DNA of 64,000 bases from Actinophytocola glycyrrhizae (lineage in GTDB: Bacteria > Actinomycetota > Actinomycetes > Mycobacteriales > Pseudonocardiaceae), in NCBI RefSeq assembly GCF_042653545.1, contig NZ_JBHSIS010000022.1, positions 1-64,000 on the forward strand. The letters run 5' to 3'. The notes under the pieces are model-generated. The model was not told the DNA's origin, searched no databases, and saw nothing but the letters and a program-made list of their open reading frames with translations. The position numbers and the translations under genes are program-made. Shown here piece after piece: positions 17,151 to 25,730 of this stretch; within the stretch, counting starts at the first letter, position 1; every line of letters begins with the position of its first letter.

Positions 17151-18296
17151 ATGACGTCGGTCGTGCTGCCGGGCGGGAAGCGCCACGAACTGCGTGGCGG
17201 GCTCCCGTCCGGTGCCGGGGTGTCCCCGTCCAGCAGCCGGATCGCGTACGCGGCCGCGCACGTGGTCGCGGATCCCCTCGCGGAGAACGTTCCCGGCGCG
17301 CCCGCGGTGCTGGACTGGGACGCGACGCTCGGGTTCCGGCACCACCTGTGGCGCAACGGTCTCGGGGTCGCCGAGGCCATGGACACCGCGCAACGCGGCA
17401 TGGGCCTGGACTACCCGGTGGTGCGCGAGCTGGTGCGCCGCAGCGCGGCGCAGGCCCGCTCGGCCGGTGGCCGGATCGTGGCCGGTGTCGCGACCGACCA
17501 GCTCGACGGCCCGGCCACGGTGCCGCAGGTCCTGGACGCGTACCGGGAACAGCTCGCGGACGTGGTGGCGGCGGGCGCGGTGCCGGTGCTGATGTGCAGC
17601 AGGCATCTCGCGGCCGCCGCGAAGGGGCCCGACGACTACGTGTCGGTGTACTCGACGCTGCTGTCCGAAGTGGACCGACCCGTGCTGCTGCACTGGCTGG
17701 GCCCCATGTTCGACCCGGCGCTGGCCGGCTACTGGGGCTCCGCCGATCCGCGCGCCGCCGCCGACACGGTGCTCGGCCTGCTGAAGGACCACTCGTCCAC
17801 AGTGGACGGCATCAAGATGTCGCTGCTGGACGACGCGTTCGAGATCGAGCTGCGCGGCAAGCTGCCGCCCGGCGTGCGCATGTACACCGGCGACGACTTC
17901 AACTACCCGAGTCTCATCGCCGGTGACGAACGCGGTCACTCCGACGCGCTGCTGGGGGTGTTCGCCGCGCTGGCGCCACTGGTCGGCCCGGCGCTGCACA
18001 AGCTGGACCGTGGCGACCCGGCCGGTTTCCGCGCCGCGCTGGACCCGACGGTGCCGCTGGCCCGCCACCTGTTCTGCGCGCCGACGCAGTACTACAAGAC
18101 GGGAATCGTGTTCCTGTCCTGGCTTTCCGGCCACCAGGACCACTTCGTGATGGTCGGCGGCCTGCAGTCGGGCCGGTCCGTTGCACACCTCGCGAAGCTG
18201 CTGGTACTGGCCGACGAGGTGGGCCTGCTGCCGGACGCCGACCTGGCGGCCGCACGGGCGCGGTCGTTCTTCGCGACGGCGGGGGTCGAGCGGTGA
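17151..18296 (+). CDS. DUF993 family protein (aldolase-like TIM barrel)
   Basis: Protein of 381 residues of the DUF993 family, often annotated as dihydrodipicolinate synthase-like. Landmarks are LDWDATLGFRHHLWRNGLGVAEAMDTAQRG, within which the core is LGFRHHLWRNGLG, and MYTGDDFNYPSLIAGDERGHSDALLG, with a short core GDDFNYPSLI. Such proteins are regularly next to Gfo/Idh/MocA and sugar isomerase genes, as here. ATG 17151 follows AGGGGG; earlier starts would overlap the end of the oxidoreductase context without a ribosome site. A carbon-carbon lyase role on a keto-sugar product is inference. Confidence 0.87.
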   Translation: MTSVVLPGGKRHELRGGLPSGAGVSPSSSRIAYAAAHVVADPLAENVPGAPAVLDWDATLGFRHHLWRNGLGVAEAMDTAQRGMGLDYPVVRELVRRSAAQARSAGGRIVAGVATDQLDGPATVPQVLDAYREQLADVVAAGAVPVLMCSRHLAAAAKGPDDYVSVYSTLLSEVDRPVLLHWLGPMFDPALAGYWGSADPRAAADTVLGLLKDHSSTVDGIKMSLLDDAFEIELRGKLPPGVRMYTGDDFNYPSLIAGDERGHSDALLGVFAALAPLVGPALHKLDRGDPAGFRAALDPTVPLARHLFCAPTQYYKTGIVFLSWLSGHQDHFVMVGGLQSGRSVAHLAKLLVLADEVGLLPDADLAAARARSFFATAGVER

Positions 18297-19087
18297 GACC
18301 GTTCTCGTTCAACCAGGCCACGGCGAAGTACTGGCCGCTCGTGGACGCCGTGAAGGGCTGCGCGGCGGCCGGGGTGCGGTACGTCGGCCTGTGGCGCGAA
18401 CCGGTGCGGGAGTACGGCCTCGACCGGTCCTCGGCACTGGTGCGCGACGCCGGCCTGACGGTGACCTCGTTGTGCCGCGGCGGTTTCTTCGGTGCCGACG
18501 ACTGGTTCGACGACAACCGCCGCGCCCTCGACGAGTGCGCCGCCCTCGGCGCGCCTGCACTCGTCCTGGTGTGCGGCGGCCTGTCCGGCCGCCCACTCGC
18601 CGAGGCCCGGTCCCGCGTGGCGGCGGGCCTGGAAGCGTTGGTACCGCACGCACTGGAGGTGGGAGTGACCCTCGCGGTGGAGCCCATGCACCCGATGTTC
18701 GCCGCCGACCGCAGCGTGGTGGCCTCACTGGCGGGCGCACTGGAACTGTGTGCCCCCTATCCCGCTGCGGTGGTCGGCATCACCCTGGACACCTACCACG
18801 TGTGGTGGGACGAACAGGTCCTGCCGCTGATCGAGGCGAACGGCGACCGGATCGCGTGCTTCCAGCTGGCCGACTGGGTGGTGCCGCTGCCCGCGGACGT
18901 GCTCGTCGGCCGCGGTCTGCCCGGCACGGGCCACGTCGACTTCGCCCCGCTGGTGGAGGCGGTCCTGGCCACCGGCTACGACCGACCGATCGAGGTGGAG
19001 GTCTTCGACGAGGCCCTGTGGAACCGCCCCGGCGCGGACGTCCTCCGTGACACGATCGCCGCGTACGAGTCGGTCATGGGAACGTGA
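18293..19087 (+). CDS. Sugar phosphate isomerase/epimerase (xylose isomerase-like TIM barrel)
   Basis: AP-endonuclease-2-like TIM barrel of 264 residues. Metal-ligand candidates occur at the ends of strands: Glu in LAVEPMHPMF, Asp and His in ITLDTYHVWWDE, His and Asp in GTGHVDFAPL and Glu in IEVEVFDEALW. GTG 18293 overlaps the stop of the DUF993 gene (GTGA), so the two are coupled. The 3' end overlaps the convergent espG-like gene by 14 bp. It is the last gene of the LacI-linked locus and likely interconverts keto-sugar isomers. Confidence 0.92.
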   Translation: MRPFSFNQATAKYWPLVDAVKGCAAAGVRYVGLWREPVREYGLDRSSALVRDAGLTVTSLCRGGFFGADDWFDDNRRALDECAALGAPALVLVCGGLSGRPLAEARSRVAAGLEALVPHALEVGVTLAVEPMHPMFAADRSVVASLAGALELCAPYPAAVVGITLDTYHVWWDEQVLPLIEANGDRIACFQLADWVVPLPADVLVGRGLPGTGHVDFAPLVEAVLATGYDRPIEVEVFDEALWNRPGADVLRDTIAAYESVMGT

Positions 19088-19799
19088 GCGCCTCGACCAG
19101 CGAGGCAGCCGTCGCGGGCGTGACGGTGAGGTGGTCCCCGGCCGAGGTGACGGTGCGGATGACGCGGTAGCGCCCGGCCGCGGTGTCGAGCACCGACACC
19201 GGCCTGGACCGTTCGACCCCGTCGCCTCGGCGTTCGGTGACGAGCTGCGTGATGCGCACGGCGCCGGTGGTCATCGCGAGGAGCGTGCGGGCGTCGTCGG
19301 TGCCGAGACCGTGCCTGCGGAGCGTGTCGTGCGCGCCGGCCGGGCCGGCGGCGGCCGAGGTGAACACGGCCGTGTCGACGCTGACGGAATGTCCCTGCCC
19401 CGCGGGGAGTTCCGGCAGCAGCGACACCAGGGTCGCCGCCCGCCCGGTCCCGGGCACCGCGGTGAGGTGGAACCGCTCGCCGAGCACACCGAGCACGTTG
19501 TGCCTGCCCCTGGTCGCGAGGATCGCACCGGTCGCGCCGTCACCGACGGTCCTCAGTTGCAGCGACCGCCCGCACTCGGCGATGGTGGCCAGGCGGTCGG
19601 TGAGCCGCCAGTGCGCGTGCCCGTGGTCGTCGGCGAGCCCGCGCGCGACGAGATCCGCCCACACGCGGTGCTCCAGCACCGCACGCTCGGCGTGGGTGGC
19701 TCCCGGCGAGGGCACGTCGATGACCAGCGGCAGGTCCCCGAACCCGGCAGCGCGCCACAGCACGTCGAGCTCGGCGGCGGACAGGTCGAACCGGGTCAT
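19074..19799 (-). CDS. EspG-like type VII secretion-associated protein
   Basis: EspG/ESX secretion-associated family protein of 241 residues, recognised by FDLSAAELDVLWRAAGFGDLPL at the N-terminus, whose core is ELDVLWRAAGFGDLP, and RLATIAECGRSLQLR in the middle. EspG proteins are cytosolic chaperones that bind PE-PPE-type substrates. It is the last gene of a four-gene minus-strand operon (22035 to 19074) and starts inside the end of the PPE-like gene (ATGA overlap), its probable client. No secretion ATPase or channel gene is in the window. Confidence 0.85.
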   Translation of the reverse strand: MTRFDLSAAELDVLWRAAGFGDLPLVIDVPSPGATHAERAVLEHRVWADLVARGLADDHGHAHWRLTDRLATIAECGRSLQLRTVGDGATGAILATRGRHNVLGVLGERFHLTAVPGTGRAATLVSLLPELPAGQGHSVSVDTAVFTSAAAGPAGAHDTLRRHGLGTDDARTLLAMTTGAVRITQLVTERRGDGVERSRPVSVLDTAAGRYRVIRTVTSAGDHLTVTPATAASLVEALTFP

Positions 19800-21019
19800 T
19801 CGTCGTCGTCACCGATCGACGCGGGCGCGACGTAGGAGCCGGGCCGGAACGGGTCGTGCAGCAGGCCGTCGTCGTTGTCCGGTTCGAAGATCTCCGACCC
19901 CGGCACCGCGTACCGGCCGCGCCGTTCCTGGTCCTCGGCCTTGCCCGCGGTACCCGGCGTGACCCCGAACGGCGCCCCGCCGCGCGCGGCCTGCCCCTGT
20001 ACGTCGGCGAGGCCGCCCCGCCCTCCTGCCCGGAGCGCCCGGTCACCGGGGTGGACCCCGACAACGTCACCGGGACGACCGTCGCGGGCCCTGCTTCCAG
20101 GCTGGCCACCGCCCGGCTGCCCGTTGCCCGGCTGTCCACCGCTGCCGGGTTGTCCGCTCCCTGGCAGCGGCCCGCGGACGACGTCCGGCTCCCGCGTGGG
20201 AGCCGAGCCGCTGGCCGTGGTCGGTGCGCCCCCGTTCGCCGCCGGGGCCCCGCTCGGTGCCGGGATGCCCGGCGAGAAGGACGAGGAACCGGTCCTTCCC
20301 GGAGCCGGGACCGCGGGCCCGTCGGGCGGCGGCCGGTCGGCGGGACGTGACCCGGCTTCCCGGACGTCCACGACGTCCGGGAAGCCGTCGCCGGACCGGG
20401 TGCCGCGCGGCGCGACGTGACCACCGGCCGGGTCCCCGCCGGACGGCACGGTGATGCCGTCGCTCGTGGTGATCACCACCCGCGGCGCCGGGGACAGCGG
20501 CGGCAGCGCGGCGACCCGTGCGGTGGTCATCGAGTGGTACTGGCGCATCACCTGCCGCGCCCGTTCCTCCGCGTCCTTGGCGGCGCGCAGCTGGTGCTGG
20601 TGGTCGGCGGTGGCGCCGAGCGCGTCGAGCGGGGAACCGGTCGGCTGCTGCGCGGCCCGTACGTCCACACAGGGCGGCACGTTGGCCCTGGCCCAGTTGG
20701 CGTTGTCGGACTGCCCGAACGCGGCGAGGACGTTCATCCTGCCGTGGTGCCCCAGTATGTCGTCGAAGTCCCGCACGACCCGCATCGCCGCGGCGGCCGC
20801 CGTCGCCGCGCTGCCGGTCCACTCCCCGCCGTCGACCCGCTGCAGGGTGGCGTTGACGTCGTCGGAGTTGTCGGCGAGCGCCTCGGCCACGCTGGTGAGC
20901 CGCTCCTCGAGTCGCTCGGTCGCGGCGGCGCCGAGCCCGTGCCGCGTCCAGGCGACGATCTGCTGGTGGGACACGTCGTCCCAGCGGACGTCCGGTTCAC
21001 GCACGATCTGCTCCCCCAC
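19796..21019 (-). CDS. PPE/WXG-like secretion substrate with Pro/Gly-rich tail
   Basis: Protein of 407 residues. The N-terminal 180 residues are helical, with an ESX-substrate-like turn (VDGGEWTGSAATAAAAAMRVV, core GGEWTGSAA), a long second helix and charged coiled segments (RAAKDAEERARQVMRQY). Residues about 195-350 are low-complexity and rich in Pro, Gly and Ser, including repeated GQPG motifs. A conserved-looking C-terminus ends in VAPASIGDDDE. This layout is that of PPE-domain proteins of Pseudonocardiales, exported by an ESX system and probably bound by the downstream EspG-like protein. Confidence 0.8.
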   Translation of the reverse strand: MGEQIVREPDVRWDDVSHQQIVAWTRHGLGAAATERLEERLTSVAEALADNSDDVNATLQRVDGGEWTGSAATAAAAAMRVVRDFDDILGHHGRMNVLAAFGQSDNANWARANVPPCVDVRAAQQPTGSPLDALGATADHQHQLRAAKDAEERARQVMRQYHSMTTARVAALPPLSPAPRVVITTSDGITVPSGGDPAGGHVAPRGTRSGDGFPDVVDVREAGSRPADRPPPDGPAVPAPGRTGSSSFSPGIPAPSGAPAANGGAPTTASGSAPTREPDVVRGPLPGSGQPGSGGQPGNGQPGGGQPGSRARDGRPGDVVGVHPGDRALRAGGRGGLADVQGQAARGGAPFGVTPGTAGKAEDQERRGRYAVPGSEIFEPDNDDGLLHDPFRPGSYVAPASIGDDDE

Positions 21020-21031
21020 GTCACTGGATGG

Positions 21032-21649
21032 TCATCTGGACGCCGAGACGGTCTGTATCGCCATGCCCGCGACCCGTTCCGCCTCCGAGCAGTACGGGCC
21101 GGGGCCGACGCCATCACCCACGGCAGGGCTCACCCACACCTCCAGGTACTGGCCCTCGGCGGTGTCCACCACGACGAGACAGTTGTCCGGCAGCAGGGGA
21201 TGGGGGAGGACGAGCGCCGAGTACCGGTCGACGGTGACGACCTCCGGCCGGGTTTCCGGTGCCCGGTTCGGGTCGGTGACCCAGGTCAGCGCACCCTCGG
21301 TGGTGGAGATGCCCACCAGGGTGCGGATGTTGCGGTCGACGCCGCCCGCGCCGCCGGTGGAGGAGAACGTGCAGTCGGCGCCACCGTGGATGTCGCTGTG
21401 GTCGGCCAGGGGCGGGCGGGCGTAGCCGAGGTCGTAGCGCAGTTCGCGGAGTTGTCGTTCCGTGAGCAGTTCCGAGCACGGGTCGACGTCGGCCAGGTCG
21501 AGCTCTCCCGGACGGGGTGGCAGCAGGTCGGCGAACCGCGACTCGGTCGTGCTGGTGTGCGTCGGCCTGGGATCGCCGCTGCTGCGCACGGCACAGCCGG
21601 CCAGTGTGCCCGATATCGCGACGGCGATGACAATGATGCGGATATTCAT
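21032..21649 (-). CDS. DUF3558 family lipoprotein
   Basis: Secreted lipoprotein of 205 residues with lipobox LAGC at residues 15-18 (MNIRIIVIAVAISGTLAGC). The mature part has the DUF3558 pattern: VDPCSELLTERQLRELRYD, then CTFSSTGGAGGVDRNIRTLVG, with a conserved pair of cysteines that may bridge. DUF3558 proteins accompany type VII secretion genes in actinobacteria. Its ATG overlaps the end of the upstream small gene by 4 bases, and it is followed by the PPE-like gene after 12 bases. Confidence 0.85.
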   Translation of the reverse strand: MNIRIIVIAVAISGTLAGCAVRSSGDPRPTHTSTTESRFADLLPPRPGELDLADVDPCSELLTERQLRELRYDLGYARPPLADHSDIHGGADCTFSSTGGAGGVDRNIRTLVGISTTEGALTWVTDPNRAPETRPEVVTVDRYSALVLPHPLLPDNCLVVVDTAEGQYLEVWVSPAVGDGVGPGPYCSEAERVAGMAIQTVSASR

Positions 21650-22035
21650 CGCTCCGCCTCGACATCCGTGAACCCGGCGCTGATCAATTCCTCGGTGAGC
21701 CCGTACAGCTTTGCGGTGGCGACCAGTGCGTCCCGGAGTGCCTTGTGTTGTTCGTACTCGGAGTGAACTATTTGGACGAATGCGTGTTCACTGCGCACGA
21801 AATACTCGTTGAACCGCTCTTGTGCCCATCCGCTGACGGGGTCGTCCAGCCATGGCGCCTTCAGGGCCAGGTCCGCGTCCAGGTGGGGAAGCTGTCTTTC
21901 CAGACGGTCGGCGCAGCGGCGGAACGTCGCCGCCAGCGTGACGACGTTCTCCGGGGTGACGTGCAGGCTCGGGGGGATTCCCTGCGTTGGTGCGGCGGGT
22001 GGTCGTGGGGCGGGACTGTCGCCTTCGAGTTCCAT
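21646..22035 (-). CDS. Small helical WXG100/PE-like protein, first gene of the operon
   Basis: Protein of 129 residues. After a Pro-rich start, LHVTPENVVTLAATFRRCADRLERQL and the second helix with WAQERFNEYFVRSEHAFVQIV form a helical hairpin like ESX substrates or their partners. An internal PWLDDPVSGW lies at the turn between helices. It heads the operon of the DUF3558 lipoprotein, PPE-like and EspG-like genes. No strict WxG motif is seen, so assignment to the family rests on length, helicity and context. Confidence 0.72.
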   Translation of the reverse strand: MELEGDSPAPRPPAAPTQGIPPSLHVTPENVVTLAATFRRCADRLERQLPHLDADLALKAPWLDDPVSGWAQERFNEYFVRSEHAFVQIVHSEYEQHKALRDALVATAKLYGLTEELISAGFTDVEAER

Positions 22036-22295
22036 TGATTCCCCCAGCCGGAATATCCAGATACTCGGCAGACAGCGTATCCCGAGCGTGATTGCCGGGA
22101 GGGTCTTGTCCCAATCTTGTCAGGCTTTTCCGCTCGGTCGGCTCAGGCTTTGTGACGCTGCGAATTCGGTGCGAAGAAAAGTGGACAGGCGAGCCGCCGA
22201 TCGGGTGAAACAAAACGATCACTCTCACGACGTGTAGTCGGTTGACTACTCGATCCGGTGCGGTCTTGCTGTGGTCCCGTGGCATCCTCGACCGG

Positions 22296-22922
22296 GTGAC
22301 CTACCCCAACCAGGCGCTTCCCCGGGAGTTTCGGATGGCGGGCGGCGGCTTCGGCAGGCTCATGGTGCCGTTCGTGTTCCTGCTGGTCTTCTTCGCCGCC
22401 GTGATGTTGTTGCTCGGGTCGGTGTTCGCGGGGCTGGCTGGCGGGATCATCGCCGCCGTGGCCGGGACCGGGGTGCTGGTCGGCGTCCTGTACCGGAAGT
22501 TCGACCGCATGAAGCAGGGGACGGTCGTCCGGTTCTCCGAGTACGGCGTGGAGCTGCGCGACACCCTCGGCTTCCACGTCCGCCTCGACTGGCCGGACAT
22601 CACGCGGATCGACGAGGTCAGGAGCCAGCTGGCGAACCCGACCACGATCGGCAGGGCGGGCGGGACGCAGGTCGGCGCCGGTGCGGTGCGCACGCAGGGC
22701 ATCATCGGCTGGGGCCACCGGGTGGTGCCGGGTAACGCGCCCGCCTGGCTGCGGCAGAACGTGGCAGCCGCGCCGGTCAACCCGTACGACGGCCGTCCCG
22801 AGGTGGCCATCCCGCTCGGCGGCATCGACCCGGACTGGCTGCGGGGCCCGATGGGGCAGTGGGTGCGCATGTACCGGCCCGACCTGCTTGGCGGCGCGCA
22901 GTACGGTCAGTCGCCCTGGTGA
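22296..22922 (+). CDS. Membrane protein of unknown function
   Basis: Protein of 208 residues. Two adjacent hydrophobic helices (LMVPFVFLLVFFAAVMLLLG and VFAGLAGGIIAAVAGTGVLVG) are followed by a beta-rich cytosolic domain (GTVVRFSEYGVELRDTLGFH, RLDWPDITRIDEV) that resembles a PH-like fold. The GTG at 22296 is chosen because the preceding in-frame codons lie in promoter-like sequence. It converges with the phosphotransferase gene. No function can be assigned. Confidence 0.75.
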   Translation: MTYPNQALPREFRMAGGGFGRLMVPFVFLLVFFAAVMLLLGSVFAGLAGGIIAAVAGTGVLVGVLYRKFDRMKQGTVVRFSEYGVELRDTLGFHVRLDWPDITRIDEVRSQLANPTTIGRAGGTQVGAGAVRTQGIIGWGHRVVPGNAPAWLRQNVAAAPVNPYDGRPEVAIPLGGIDPDWLRGPMGQWVRMYRPDLLGGAQYGQSPW

Positions 22923-22971
22923 GCGTCGGGTGTCCTGCCGGGCTTACACGCCTGATCTGCATGGGATCGGA

Positions 22972-23799
22972 TCATCTGGCGGGTCGGGACAGCCATTCGC
23001 GCAGGTGCGTGTCCGCGTCGGCCCGGTGGTCCGGGAACCGGCGTGCGAGCACGAACCGCCACACCACGCCGAACAGTTCGCGCAGCTCGGCGCACACGGA
23101 CAGCTCCGCCCGCGAGTACGGCCCCGGATAGGCCGCCACCGCCGCCGCCCCGTCGACCCGGCCGGACCCCAGCAGGCACGCGAGGTCCCACCCGAGGGGG
23201 CCGAGCCACGTGTCCTCGAAGTCGTTCCACACCGGTCCCGACGGCGTGGCCAGCAGGTTTCCCGGGTGCGCGTCCCCGTGCAGCGGCCGCACGGGCAGCG
23301 TCGACAACGCCTCCCGCAACCGGTCGTTCGCGGCGGCCAGCCGTGCGGTCACCTCGGGCGGCAGGTCCGCCAGCGCCAGCGCCCGGTCCAGGTCGGCGCA
23401 CGGCGCCAGCCGGGGCAGCTCCCCGTCGAACGAGTCCAGCGCCGCGTGCAGCGAAGCCAGTCGTTCCGCCATCGTCGCGGGGGAGAACGCGGATGCGGGG
23501 TCGTGTGGCTCGTACCGCCACAGCACGGCCACCGCCCCGGCCACCTCGACCGGCTCCGAGAGCGGCACCGTGGCCGCGACGCCGTGCGCCGCCAGGTGCG
23601 TGGCGACCGCGATGTCCCTGGTCAGCCACGCCTCGACGCCCGGCCGGACATCCGCCGTGAGCGTCGCCACCCTGGCCACGACCGGCGAGGGCCGCAGGTG
23701 GACGACGACGTTGGACCCGTCCTGCAGCACCACCGGGTCGTCGCACGGCACGCCGAGAGAGGTGGCGACCGTCACCGCGGCTTGCGTACTGATCGACAT
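22972..23799 (-). CDS. Aminoglycoside phosphotransferase (APH)-fold kinase
   Basis: Small-molecule kinase of 275 residues with the APH fold. The catalytic Brenner motif is HGDAHPGNLL and the metal-binding Asp is in VWNDFEDTWLGP, followed by GWDLACLLG. The N-lobe has VHLRPSPVVARVATL, a likely ATP-binding strand. Such chromosomal members phosphorylate a wide range of hydroxylated compounds and usually are not resistance genes. Nothing nearby identifies the substrate. Confidence 0.88.
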   Translation of the reverse strand: MSISTQAAVTVATSLGVPCDDPVVLQDGSNVVVHLRPSPVVARVATLTADVRPGVEAWLTRDIAVATHLAAHGVAATVPLSEPVEVAGAVAVLWRYEPHDPASAFSPATMAERLASLHAALDSFDGELPRLAPCADLDRALALADLPPEVTARLAAANDRLREALSTLPVRPLHGDAHPGNLLATPSGPVWNDFEDTWLGPLGWDLACLLGSGRVDGAAAVAAYPGPYSRAELSVCAELRELFGVVWRFVLARRFPDHRADADTHLREWLSRPAR

Positions 23800-23939
23800 G
23801 GGGGGATGGTGTCAGCGCGAACGCCGCCTGCGCTCGGCTTTTACCCCCGCCAGCCCAACCGAGCTGGCCCGGAGCGCGCGGGCTACGATCGCTCCCGAAT
23901 CACGGTGAGGCGTGGTTGCAGACACGCAGGAGGCATGGA

Positions 23940-25727
23940 GTGACGGCAGTAGCCCCGAAGCCGATCGCAACGCGGCCGTACCCGGCGCGTCCGGCAGCCA
24001 AGGGTTCTTACCTGCTGCAGCTGTTCCGGGAGACCGATCCGAAGAAGATCGGCGTGATGTACCTCGTCACGGCGTTCGCGTTCTTCATGATCGGCGGCGC
24101 GATGGCGATGCTCATCCGCTCCGAGCTGGCGTTCCCCGGCCAGCAGTTCCTGTCGGCTGAGCAGTACAACCAGCTGTTCACCATGCACGGCACGATCATG
24201 CTGCTGCTGTACGCGACGCCGATCCTGTTCGGCTTCGCGAACTTCGTGCTGCCGATCCAGATCGGCGCGCCGGACGTCGCGTTCCCGCGGCTGAACGCCT
24301 TCTCGTACTGGCTGTTCCTGTTCGGCGGCATCATCGTGATCTCGGGCTTCCTGACGCCGGGTGGCGCCGCCGACTTCGGCTGGTTCGCCTACACCCCGCT
24401 GTCGGACAAGATCCACTCGCCAGGTGTCGGCGGTGACCTGTGGATCGTCGGCCTCGCGCTGTCCGGTCTCGGCACGATCCTCGGTGGTGTGAACATGCTG
24501 ACCACCGTGGTCTGTCTGCGCGCGCCCGGCATGACGATGTTCCGGATGCCGATCTTCGTGTGGAACATCTTCATCACGTCGATCCTGATCCTGATCGCGT
24601 TCCCGATCCTGACCGCGGCCCTGTTCGGCCTGCTGGCGGACCGCCTGCTCGGCGCGCACGTGTTCGACCCGGCCACCGGCGGCGTGATCCTCTGGCAGCA
24701 CCTGTTCTGGTTCTTCGGCCACCCCGAGGTGTACATCGTGGCGCTGCCGTTCTTCGGCATCGTCTCCGAGATCTTCCCGGTGTTCAGCCGCAAGCCGCTG
24801 TTCGGCTACCGCGGCCTGGTCTACGCGACCCTGGGCATCGCGGCCCTGTCCGTGGCGGTGTGGGCGCACCACATGTACGCCACCGGCGCCGTCCTGCTGC
24901 CGTTCTTCTCCTTCATGACGTTCCTCATCGCGGTCCCGACCGGGGTGAAGTTCTTCAACTGGATCGGCACCATGTGGAAGGGACAACTGACCTTCGAGAC
25001 ACCGATGCTGTTCAGCATCGGCTTCCTGGTCACGTTCCTCTTCGGCGGTCTGACCGGCATCCTGCTGGCCGCGCCCGCCATCGACTTCCACGTGTCGGAC
25101 ACCTACTTCGTGGTCGCGCACTTCCACTACGTGCTGTACGGCACGATCGCGTTCGCCACGTTCGCGGGCATCTACTTCTGGTTCCCGAAGATCACCGGCC
25201 GGTACCTGGACGAACCGCTCGGCAAGCTGCACTTCTGGACCACGTTCATCGGCTTCCACGGCACGTTCCTCGTCCAGCACTGGCTGGGCAACGAGGGCAT
25301 GCCGCGCCGGTACGCCGACTACCTGGCCAGCGACGGCTTCACCACGCTGAACACGATCTCCACGATCGGCGCCTACGTGCTCGGCGCGTCGACGCTGCCG
25401 TTCATCTGGAACGTGTTCAAGAGCTACCGGTACGGCGAGACCACCACCGCGGACGACCCGTGGGGCTACGGCAACTCGCTCGAGTGGGCCACGACGACCC
25501 CGCCGCCGAGGCACAACTTCAAGGAGCTGCCCCGGATCCGGTCCGAGCGGCCCGCGTTCGACCTGCACTACCCGCACGCCATCGACGACGCCCACCGCGA
25601 CAAGTACGTCGGTGCGTTCAGCGGGAAGCACAAGGCCGCGATCGGGGACGCCCCGTCGGAGAAGCTGTCCCACGCGATGGAGGACGCGCCGTCGGACAAG
25701 CCCGACAAACCGACCGACAGCGCCTGA
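23940..25727 (+). CDS. ctaD: Cytochrome c oxidase subunit I
   Basis: Core subunit of the aa3-type terminal oxidase, an integral membrane protein of 595 residues with about twelve helices, reducing oxygen to water and pumping protons. The cross-linked His-Tyr pair lies in FGHPEVYIVALP, the CuB histidines in VWAHHMYATG, and heme ligands in VVAHFHYVLYG. GTG 23940 follows AGGAGG by 6 bases. The soluble C-terminal tail carries two imperfect DAPS(E/D)K repeats and is longer than in proteobacteria, as usual in actinobacteria. Other subunits are not in the window. Confidence 0.97.
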   Translation: MTAVAPKPIATRPYPARPAAKGSYLLQLFRETDPKKIGVMYLVTAFAFFMIGGAMAMLIRSELAFPGQQFLSAEQYNQLFTMHGTIMLLLYATPILFGFANFVLPIQIGAPDVAFPRLNAFSYWLFLFGGIIVISGFLTPGGAADFGWFAYTPLSDKIHSPGVGGDLWIVGLALSGLGTILGGVNMLTTVVCLRAPGMTMFRMPIFVWNIFITSILILIAFPILTAALFGLLADRLLGAHVFDPATGGVILWQHLFWFFGHPEVYIVALPFFGIVSEIFPVFSRKPLFGYRGLVYATLGIAALSVAVWAHHMYATGAVLLPFFSFMTFLIAVPTGVKFFNWIGTMWKGQLTFETPMLFSIGFLVTFLFGGLTGILLAAPAIDFHVSDTYFVVAHFHYVLYGTIAFATFAGIYFWFPKITGRYLDEPLGKLHFWTTFIGFHGTFLVQHWLGNEGMPRRYADYLASDGFTTLNTISTIGAYVLGASTLPFIWNVFKSYRYGETTTADDPWGYGNSLEWATTTPPPRHNFKELPRIRSERPAFDLHYPHAIDDAHRDKYVGAFSGKHKAAIGDAPSEKLSHAMEDAPSDKPDKPTDSA

Positions 25728-25730
25728 CCG

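Noticed and set aside
22972..23799. Antibiotic resistance gene
   Set aside because: APH-fold kinase, but housekeeping-like context and no close resemblance to known aminoglycoside resistance enzymes can be claimed from sequence alone.
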